NCBI RefSeq assembly: GCF_008692845.1
Contig: NZ_VXJW01000007.1
Span: 124,001-188,000, forward strand
From: Salmonella enterica subsp. arizonae
Lineage (GTDB): Bacteria > Pseudomonadota > Gammaproteobacteria > Enterobacterales > Enterobacteriaceae
Direction: 5' to 3'
Length of the DNA stretch: 64,000 nucleotides
This document shows, one piece after another, positions 57,032 through 64,000 of the stretch (its first letter is position 1; each line of letters begins with the position of its first letter). The notes under the pieces were generated by a model that ran no database searches, was not told the DNA's origin, and worked only from the letters and a program-made list of their open reading frames with translations. The position numbers and the translations under genes were made by a program.

Positions 57032-57682
57032 ATGTCATTACCGATGCTGCAGGTCGCTCTGGATAACCAGACCATGGATAGCGCCTATGAAACCACCCGC
57101 CTGATTGCCGAAGAGGTGGATATTATCGAAGTGGGCACTATTCTGTGCGTTGGCGAAGGCGTACGTGCCGTTCGCGACCTGAAAGCGCTCTATCCGCATA
57201 AAATCGTGTTGGCGGACGCTAAAATTGCCGATGCCGGTAAAATCCTCTCCCGTATGTGTTTCGAAGCCAATGCAGACTGGGTAACAGTCATTTGCTGCGC
57301 CGATATCAATACCGCGAAAGGCGCGCTGGATGTGGCGAAAGAGTTCAATGGCGACGTGCAGATCGAACTGACAGGCTACTGGACCTGGGAACAAGCGCAG
57401 CAGTGGCGCGATGCGGGCATTGGGCAGGTCGTTTATCACCGTAGCCGCGATGCGCAGGCCGCAGGCGTGGCGTGGGGCGAGGCGGATATCACCGCGATCA
57501 AACGCTTGTCTGATATGGGCTTTAAAGTGACCGTGACCGGCGGCCTGGCGCTGGAAGATCTGCCGCTGTTCAAAGGCATCCCGATTCATGTCTTTATCGC
57601 GGGCCGTAGCATTCGCGATGCCGAATCTCCGGTAGAAGCCGCGCGTCAGTTCAAACGCTCCATTGCCCAGTTGTGGGGCTAA
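57032..57682 (+). CDS. ulaD: 3-keto-L-gulonate-6-phosphate decarboxylase UlaD
   Basis: UlaD decarboxylates 3-keto-L-gulonate-6-P to L-xylulose-5-P. It has 216 residues and an orotidine-monophosphate-decarboxylase-fold beta/alpha barrel. Metal and substrate residues are in [26 protein letters not shown], and [19 protein letters not shown] (phosphate-binding loop). In the pathway it acts after UlaG. Confidence 0.96.
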   Translation: MSLPMLQVALDNQTMDSAYETTRLIAEEVDIIEVGTILCVGEGVRAVRDLKALYPHKIVLADAKIADAGKILSRMCFEANADWVTVICCADINTAKGALDVAKEFNGDVQIELTGYWTWEQAQQWRDAGIGQVVYHRSRDAQAAGVAWGEADITAIKRLSDMGFKVTVTGGLALEDLPLFKGIPIHVFIAGRSIRDAESPVEAARQFKRSIAQLWG

Positions 57683-57691
57683 GGAGCGGCT

Positions 57692-58546
57692 ATGTTGTCG
57701 AAACAAATTCCGCTCGGCATCTATGAAAAAGCGCTCCCTGCCGGGGAGTGCTGGCTGGAGCGCCTGCGGTTGGCCAAAACGCTGGGTTTTGACTTCGTCG
57801 AAATGTCGGTAGATGAGACCGACGCCCGCCTGGCGCGGCTTGACTGGAGTCGCGAGCAGCGTCTGGCGCTGGTGAACGCGGTTGCTGAAACCGGCGTACG
57901 CGTGCCGTCCATGTGCCTGAGCGCGCATCGTCGTTTTCCGCTCGGTAGCGAAGATGACGCGGTGCGGGCGCAGGGGCTGGAGATTATGCGTAAAGCGATT
58001 CAGTTTGCGCAAGACGTCGGGATTCGCGTCATTCAACTGGCGGGGTACGACGTTTACTATCAGCAGGCCAACGATGAAACGCGCAGCCGCTTCCGCGATG
58101 GGTTAAAAGAGAGCGTTGATATGGCCAGCCGTGCCCAGGTGACGCTGGCGATGGAGATCATGGACTATCCATTGATGAACTCCATCAGTAAAGCGCTGGG
58201 TTACGCCCATTATCTGAACAACCCGTGGTTCCAGCTCTATCCGGATATCGGCAACTTGTCGGCATGGGATAACGATGTACAGATGGAACTGCAGGCCGGA
58301 ATAGGCCATATCGTCGCGGTACACGTCAAAGATGCTAAACCCGGCGTATTCAAGAATGTGCCGTTTGGCGAAGGCGTTGTCGATTTCGAACGCTGTTTTG
58401 CAACGCTCAGGCAGAGTGGGTATTGCGGGCCATACCTGATTGAGATGTGGAGCGAAACAGCAGAGAACCCGGCAGCAGAGGTAGCGAAAGCGCGTGACTG
58501 GGTGAAAGCGCGCATGGCCAGCGTTGGTCTGGTGGAGGCCGCCTAA
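57692..58546 (+). CDS. ulaE: L-xylulose-5-phosphate 3-epimerase UlaE
   Basis: UlaE converts L-xylulose-5-P to L-ribulose-5-P. The 284-residue TIM-barrel of the xylose-isomerase/IolE superfamily carries [20 protein letters not shown] at the N-terminus, then [20 protein letters not shown] and HVKDAKPG, which hold the metal-ligand Glu, Asp and His residues. The stop codon overlaps the ulaF start by one base (TAATG arrangement). Confidence 0.96.
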   Translation: MLSKQIPLGIYEKALPAGECWLERLRLAKTLGFDFVEMSVDETDARLARLDWSREQRLALVNAVAETGVRVPSMCLSAHRRFPLGSEDDAVRAQGLEIMRKAIQFAQDVGIRVIQLAGYDVYYQQANDETRSRFRDGLKESVDMASRAQVTLAMEIMDYPLMNSISKALGYAHYLNNPWFQLYPDIGNLSAWDNDVQMELQAGIGHIVAVHVKDAKPGVFKNVPFGEGVVDFERCFATLRQSGYCGPYLIEMWSETAENPAAEVAKARDWVKARMASVGLVEAA

Positions 58547-59232
58547 TGCAAAAGCTCAAGCAGCAGGTATTTGACGCTAATATGGATTTGCCCCGTTACG
58601 GACTGGTGACGTTTACCTGGGGCAACGTCAGCGCTATCGATCGCCAACGCGGACTGGTGGCGATTAAGCCAAGCGGTGTCGCCTATGAAACCATGAAAGT
58701 AGATGACATGGTGGTGGTAGATATGGATGGCAAAGTAGTGGAAGGGCGTTATCGTCCTTCTTCCGATACCGCTACCCATCTGGCGCTGTATCAACGTTAT
58801 CCGTCGCTTGGCGGCGTCGTTCATACCCATTCAACCCACGCCACGGCATGGGCGCAGGCAGGGAAGGCGATTCCGGCGCTGGGTACGACCCATGCCGACT
58901 ACTTCTTTGGCGATATTCCCTGTACCCGAGCGTTAAGCGAAGAGGAAGTGCAGGGCGAATATGAGCTAAACACCGGCAAGGTGATTATCGAAACGCTGGG
59001 TGACGTGGAACCGCTGCATACGCCAGGCATTGTGGTGTATCAACACGGGCCGTTCGCTTGGGGGAAAGATGCGCACGATGCGGTACATAACGCGGTCGTC
59101 ATGGAAGAAGTTGCGCGAATGGCGTGGATTGCCCGCGGTATTAACCCTGACCTCAATCCCATCGACGATTATTTGATGAATAAACACTTCATGCGTAAGC
59201 ATGGCCCGAATGCGTATTACGGACAAAAGTGA
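58546..59232 (+). CDS. ulaF: L-ribulose-5-phosphate 4-epimerase UlaF
   Basis: UlaF makes D-xylulose-5-P for the pentose-phosphate pathway, completing ascorbate breakdown. It has 228 residues and the class II aldolase fold. The zinc-binding [14 protein letters not shown] (near 95-108) and a later His in [16 protein letters not shown] are present. It is the last gene of the operon; a bidirectional stem follows 74 nt later. Confidence 0.96.
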   Translation: MQKLKQQVFDANMDLPRYGLVTFTWGNVSAIDRQRGLVAIKPSGVAYETMKVDDMVVVDMDGKVVEGRYRPSSDTATHLALYQRYPSLGGVVHTHSTHATAWAQAGKAIPALGTTHADYFFGDIPCTRALSEEEVQGEYELNTGKVIIETLGDVEPLHTPGIVVYQHGPFAWGKDAHDAVHNAVVMEEVARMAWIARGINPDLNPIDDYLMNKHFMRKHGPNAYYGQK

Positions 59233-59306
59233 AATATGTGCTCCGGAATGTGAATATTATCGGGATGTCACAGGTCTAATTCCGGAGCCATCTTTCAGAG
59301 AAAAAA

Positions 59307-59326
59307 GCCCCCTGTTCAGGGGGCAA
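59307..59326. terminator. Bidirectional terminator between ulaF and yjfY
   Basis: GCCCCCT-gttc-AGGGGGC flanked by AAAAAA upstream and a weak T tract downstream. On the minus strand the stem is followed by TTTTTTC, a good terminator for yjfY; on the plus strand it closes the ula operon. Confidence 0.8.
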
Positions 59327-59361
59327 ATCAAACTATGGCTTTTTCGTTGGTTTTCCTGATG

Positions 59362-59637
59362 CTAGCGATAAATATCCGCGCTGGCGTGTATATTGCCGTT
59401 GCTACCCGGTTCCCGGATAAGTATGACGTGATAATACATTGCGTTTCGCGCTTCGGCCCCTTCATTCAGCGCCAGATGGGCTTCACTTTCCGTGGCGAAG
59501 TGATGGTTGATGTAGATCACGCCTAAGCTGCGCACATCATCCATATTTCTGGCCTGGTGATTATTTAACTCGATGGCTGCCGTTGCCGTTACGCTAAGCA
59601 AAAGCGCAGCCAGAAATAGCATTATCCGGGCTCGCAT
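59362..59637 (-). CDS. yjfY: Small secreted DUF1471 (YhcN-family) protein YjfY
   Basis: The 91-residue protein has a signal peptide (1-21, ending TATA) and a single YhcN-type domain: IELNNHQARNMDDVRSLGVI and YYHVILIREPGSNGNIHASA ending DIYR. It is periplasmic and of unknown function. The two related genes, yjfN and bsmA, lie 8-9 kb to the left in the same window. Confidence 0.88.
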   Translation of the reverse strand: MRARIMLFLAALLLSVTATAAIELNNHQARNMDDVRSLGVIYINHHFATESEAHLALNEGAEARNAMYYHVILIREPGSNGNIHASADIYR

Positions 59638-59980
59638 AGTGTACCTCCTCAGCAGCGCGGTCTGGTTGGCGATATCTCCCGTTAGTGAATCGCTTCTGGT
59701 TTAATTTTAACCATAACCCGCCGCAGAGATGGCGACCTTTTCTGATGCTGTTGTTCAAAAAATTATCGCATTGTCGTTTTTTGCCTGATTAACAACCCGT
59801 TGATGTATGCCGCTATGTTTAAGAAACCCTGTGTGGCAAAAAAGTGCGCTGACCACAGTGTCAATTTCTCTGCCGGAACAGGCCGTTTATAGTGGTGTGC
59901 GATATGAAGTTAATATCTCAGCAGCAAAATGCGACGGGATAGGCGTTACGTTCGGCACGATAAATAATTGTACAATCACC
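59638..59980. other. Intergenic region between yjfY and the rpsF promoter
   Basis: About 340 bp. It must contain the yjfY promoter. A 76-codon plus-strand frame (59807-60037) runs into the rpsF promoter, lacks a ribosome site and matches nothing I recognise, so I do not call it. Confidence 0.45.
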
Positions 59981-60009
59981 TTGAGTTTGCCCGCAGGCGC
60001 CAGTATTAT
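59981..60009 (+). promoter_or_regulatory. Promoter of the rpsF operon
   Basis: TTGAGT (59981-59986) and TATTAT (60004-60009) are exactly 17 bp apart. A start near 60016 would give a leader of about 90 nt. Confidence 0.7.
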
Positions 60010-60047
60010 AACGCGTCATTTTTCAGCCGACCTTTAACACGTTCCTT

Positions 60048-60082
60048 GCCTCCATGGGCCGCGGCTGACCCAGACAGGAGGC
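60048..60082 (+). promoter_or_regulatory. rpsF leader hairpin, likely S6:S18 autoregulatory site
   Basis: GCCTCC (60048-60053) pairs with GGAGGC (60077-60082), and an inner TGGG/CCCA stem encloses a CCGCGGCTGA loop. A two-part stem with a CCG element before rpsF is the known S6:S18-binding leader motif, which resembles the S18 site in 16S rRNA. It lies 26 nt before the rpsF ATG. Confidence 0.7.
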
Positions 60083-60089
60083 TGAATAA

Positions 60090-60503
<414 letters not shown>

Positions 60504-60509
60504 TTTCTG

Positions 60510-61056
<547 letters not shown>

Positions 61057-61085
61057 TCGGTCACGGTCCATTAATACGACTTTGA

Positions 61086-61547
<462 letters not shown>

Positions 61548-61575
61548 TCAGTCATTCTCGTTTTTGCTAGCAACG

Positions 61576-61612
61576 AAACGTCGGCCCAGCGCCGGCGTTT
61601 TGCTTTTTTTAC
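61576..61612 (+). terminator. rpsF-rplI operon terminator
   Basis: AAACGTCGGC-ccagc-GCCGGCGTTT with one wobble, followed by TGCTTTTTTT, 29 nt after the rplI stop. Confidence 0.88.
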
Positions 61613-61695
61613 CCTATCGTTTTTCGACTGGCTATCTCCCCCTCTTTTCGCGATAATCAAAAAATAAAACATTATTTTAATTTCTTGGTGACAGA

Positions 61696-62622
61696 ATGGA
61701 TACCCAACGCCAGGCCTCTCCGTTTGCCCGCAAAAACGTCGTTTATTTGTGTGCCGCATTTTGTTGCCTGCTGTGGGGCAGCGCCTATCCGGCCATCAAA
61801 AGCGGTTATGACCTCTTTCAGATAGCCACCGACGATATCCCTTCTAAAATTGTTTTTGCTGGTTATCGTTTTTTGTTTGCGGGTGGGTTGCTGCTACTGT
61901 TCGCTCTGCTTCAGCGTAAACCGATTGGCCGGTTTCGCCCGCGCCAGTTTGGTCAGTTGACGTTACTGGGGCTGACCCAGACGTCGCTGCAATATCTCTT
62001 TTTCTATATCGGCCTCGCGTTCACCACTGGCGTGAAAGGCTCAATCATGAACGCCACGGGCACATTCTTCAGCGTTTTGCTGGCGCACTTTATTTATCAG
62101 AACGACCGACTGAGCTACAACAAAACGCTCGGCTGTATTCTGGGCTTTGCGGGCGTCATGGCGGTGAACGTCAGTAGCGGCCTGGATTTCAGCTTTAATC
62201 TGCCGGGAGAGGGCTCCGTAGTACTGGCGGCGTTTATTCTTTCTGTGGCCACGTTGTATGGTAAACGGCTCTCGCAGACGGTCGATCCGATGGTCATGAC
62301 TGGCTATCAATTGGGGATTGGCGGTCTGGTACTGGTCATTGGCGGTTACGTTTTTGGCGGTACGCTGACGATACATGGCTTCTCGTCGGTGGCGATTTTG
62401 GGCTACCTGACGCTGCTCTCGTCGGTCGCTTTTGCGCTATGGAGCATTTTACTCAAATATAATCGCGTGGGGATGATTGCGCCGTTTAACTTTCTGATCC
62501 CGGTGTCCGGCGCGACTCTTTCAGCTATTTTTCTCGGCGAGAATATTCTGCAGTGGAAATACATGGTTGCGCTGGTGCTGGTATGTTCAGGGATCTGGTG
62601 GGTAAATCAGGCGAAGCGGTAA
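61696..62622 (+). CDS. EamA-family (drug/metabolite superfamily) transporter
   Basis: The 308-residue inner-membrane protein has ten predicted helices forming two EamA repeats (about 14-150 and 165-300). The first helix has CLLWGSAYPAIKSGYDLF and the second repeat opens VVLAAFILSVATLYGKRLS. RhaT/YdcZ-like exporters of amino acids or metabolites have this layout; the substrate is unknown. E. coli K-12 lacks this gene at this position. It has its own start 149 bp past rplI, beyond the operon terminator, and converges on ytfB. Confidence 0.85.
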   Translation: MDTQRQASPFARKNVVYLCAAFCCLLWGSAYPAIKSGYDLFQIATDDIPSKIVFAGYRFLFAGGLLLLFALLQRKPIGRFRPRQFGQLTLLGLTQTSLQYLFFYIGLAFTTGVKGSIMNATGTFFSVLLAHFIYQNDRLSYNKTLGCILGFAGVMAVNVSSGLDFSFNLPGEGSVVLAAFILSVATLYGKRLSQTVDPMVMTGYQLGIGGLVLVIGGYVFGGTLTIHGFSSVAILGYLTLLSSVAFALWSILLKYNRVGMIAPFNFLIPVSGATLSAIFLGENILQWKYMVALVLVCSGIWWVNQAKR

Positions 62623-62671
62623 TGCTTCACCTGAACGAATGCGGTGTAGGCGGGGTAAGGCGCAGTCGGCG

Positions 62672-63307
62672 TTACTGCGCGCGAATAAAACTGCCGTCAG
62701 GCTGACGCGTAAACAGCACCTGCTGACCATTATCGCCATCTATCGTTAAACCTGTCACCACGCCGCTGGCATTCTGGCGAATTTTAATCATTTGACCATT
62801 TTTGAGATTACTCAGCGGTTTGCCAGCGCCTTCTACCTGCGCCATTGCATAAACGTCTGTCGGGGGCAGTCCGTGATCGCGGAACAGTTGCGCCAGAGTT
62901 TTACCAGACTCTACCCGATACGAGCGCCACTGCTGGCCGATGCCGCTATCCTGCTGGAAAGGTTGCGTCTGCGGTTGGCTTTGTTCTTCCGGTTGGCCCT
63001 CCTGGATAGGCTCAGGCGCAACAGGCGCCGCCTGATCCGGAGCGTTTTGCGGCGCGACCAGTTGCGCCTGAATCTGCGCTTCGTCAGGCGCCCGGGAAGA
63101 CGATTGCAGATCCAATTGCGCTTCCCGCGTGACGACAGGCACATCGCTGGTCTCACTGGCAGGCAGCAAGAAACCAATCACCATTACGATAGCGGCAATG
63201 ATAATGCCACGACGATGCATCGGCGGCAGTGGCTCCAAGATGCGAAAATTATCCGGCGCGTGCCAGATTTTCGCCAGGGTTGGTTTTAGTTCAAAGTGCC
63301 CGGGCAT
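62672..63307 (-). CDS. ytfB: OapA-domain cell-division-associated membrane protein YtfB
   Basis: The 211-residue protein has one membrane helix near 34-50 (GIIIAAIVMVIGFLLPAS), a cytoplasmic N-terminus with the OapA_N pattern LAKIWHAPDNFRILEPLPPM, a Pro/Gln-rich periplasmic linker, and a C-terminal OapA/LysM-like domain (SYRVESGKTLAQLFRDHGLP). E. coli YtfB (212 residues) binds glycans and affects cell division and adhesion. It is divergent from fklB. Confidence 0.92.
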   Translation of the reverse strand: MPGHFELKPTLAKIWHAPDNFRILEPLPPMHRRGIIIAAIVMVIGFLLPASETSDVPVVTREAQLDLQSSSRAPDEAQIQAQLVAPQNAPDQAAPVAPEPIQEGQPEEQSQPQTQPFQQDSGIGQQWRSYRVESGKTLAQLFRDHGLPPTDVYAMAQVEGAGKPLSNLKNGQMIKIRQNASGVVTGLTIDGDNGQQVLFTRQPDGSFIRAQ

Positions 63308-63524
63308 GGTTTACCTCCTGCTCCGCATCTCGCTCCTTAATCATAGAGTATAGATGGCTAACTATGATACTGGTCGTGCTATCCGCTTTCGTGACGTCAA
63401 TACGGATAATCTATTGTTTCTTTTTCCCTGCGATTTGTCATCCTCCCTGAGACAACGTTTTACCAGAAGAAGCGTGGCTGTTATGCTGCCCGCTACTTTT
63501 TTGTTATCCGATAAAGGAAAAATA

Positions 63525-64000
63525 ATGGCCACCCCGACTTTTGACACTATCGAAGCGCAAGCGAGCTACGGCATTGGTTTGCAGGTAGGGCAGCAACTCA
63601 GCGAATCCGGTCTTGAAGGGCTGTTGCCTGAAGCGCTGGTTGCAGGTATTGCTGATGCGCTGGAAGGTAAACACCCGGCGGTTCCTGTTGATGTGGTGCA
63701 TCGTGCGCTGCGTGAAATTCATGAACGTGCGGACGCGGTGCGTCGTGAGCGTTTCAAAGCGATGGCGGCCGAAGGGGTGAAATATCTGGAAGAAAACCGC
63801 GAAAAAGACGGTGTGAACAGCACCGAATCCGGTTTGCAGTTCCGCGTTCTGACGCAGGGCGAAGGTGAGATTCCGGCGCGTACCGATCGCGTGCGCGTGC
63901 ATTATACCGGTAAACTTATTGATGGCACCGTATTTGACAGCTCCGTTGCGCGCGGCGAACCGGCTGAATTCCCGGTAAATGGCGTGATCGCCGGCTGGAT
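63525..64000 (+). CDS. fklB: FKBP-type peptidyl-prolyl isomerase FklB (FKBP22), 5' part
   Basis: FklB is a prolyl isomerase with an N-terminal dimerisation domain and a C-terminal FKBP domain. From [20 protein letters not shown] the window holds 158 of about 206 codons. The FKBP core has begun ([20 protein letters not shown], near 123-142) and is cut at the window edge. AAAGGAAAAATA precedes the ATG. Confidence 0.95.
   Translation, partial: MATPTFDTIEAQASYGIGLQVGQQLSESGLEGLLPEALVAGIADALEGKHPAVPVDVVHRALREIHERADAVRRERFKAMAAEGVKYLEENREKDGVNSTESGLQFRVLTQGEGEIPARTDRVRVHYTGKLIDGTVFDSSVARGEPAEFPVNGVIAGW

Noticed and set aside
57038..58036. A 332-codon minus-strand frame opposite ulaD-ulaE
   Set aside because: Antisense shadow of two intact genes with clear catalytic motifs.
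59807..60037. A 76-codon plus-strand frame before rpsF
   Set aside because: No ribosome site, runs through the -35 and -10 boxes of the rpsF operon, and has no recognisable similarity.

Overview
The window is a stretch of Salmonella enterica chromosome, co-linear with the 94-95 min region of Escherichia coli K-12. The evidence is near-complete protein identity with remembered E. coli and Salmonella products, the gene order (cutA-dsbD, aspA-dcuA, groESL, efp, frdABCD, psd-rsgA, mutL-miaA-hfq-hflXKC, purA-nsrR-rnr-rlmB, ula, rpsF-priB-rpsR-rplI), and Salmonella-type accessory genes: an ecnR-like regulator beside ecnB, an orphan amino-acid-binding protein next to orn, and an EamA transporter after rplI. 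Almost everything is core chromosome. I see no prophage, transposase, CRISPR array or dedicated defence island. All names come from recognition by eye; no search was run.

Layout. 1-2.99 kb: tRNA-Phe and the leftward cutA-dsbD-yjdC group. 3.1-6.8 kb: dcuA and aspA (aspartate/fumarate metabolism), then fxsA. 6.8-11.9 kb: yjeH, groES-groEL behind a heat-shock promoter, yjeI, and a frameshifted yjeJ. 12.1-15.9 kb: epmB and efp divergently arranged, a wrecked ecnA beside an intact ecnB, an ecnR-like regulator, gdx (sugE) behind a guanidine-II riboswitch, and blc. 16.1-20.7 kb: frdABCD (leftward) and epmA (rightward). 20.9-29.8 kb: yjeM, a frameshifted small gene, mscM-psd, rsgA, orn and the orphan binding protein. 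30.1-31.2 kb: three tandem tRNA-Gly genes followed by a cluster of DnaA boxes plus an IHF site, which I read as the datA DnaA-control locus, reaching into queG. 31.9-47.9 kb: the long rightward series nnr-tsaE-amiB-mutL-miaA-hfq-hflX-hflK-hflC-yjeT-purA-nsrR-rnr-rlmB. 47.9-49.1 kb: a deletion scar holding pieces of yjfI, yjfJ, yjfL and yjfC. 49.2-59.7 kb: aidB, three small YhcN-family (DUF1471) proteins (yjfN, bsmA, yjfY), yjfP and the L-ascorbate regulon ulaR/ulaG/ulaABCDEF. 60.0-64.0 kb: the rpsF ribosomal operon, an EamA transporter, ytfB and the start of fklB, which is cut by the window edge.

Functional links. All three parts of the EF-P lysylation system (efp, epmA, epmB) lie within 8.5 kb. 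AspA, DcuA and FrdABCD form an anaerobic aspartate-to-fumarate-to-succinate route; a CRP-like site precedes aspA and an FNR-like site precedes frdA. HflK/HflC, Hfq, HflX, Rnr, RlmB and Orn form a dense RNA and protein quality-control block.

The most unusual content is gene decay and cis elements rather than a new system: the yjfIJKLMC scar, the ecnA relic, frameshifts in yjeJ and in the gene between yjeM and mscM, the datA-like array, the guanidine-II riboswitch, two related about 107-bp repeats, and queG/nnr start codons that face away from each other with one base between them.
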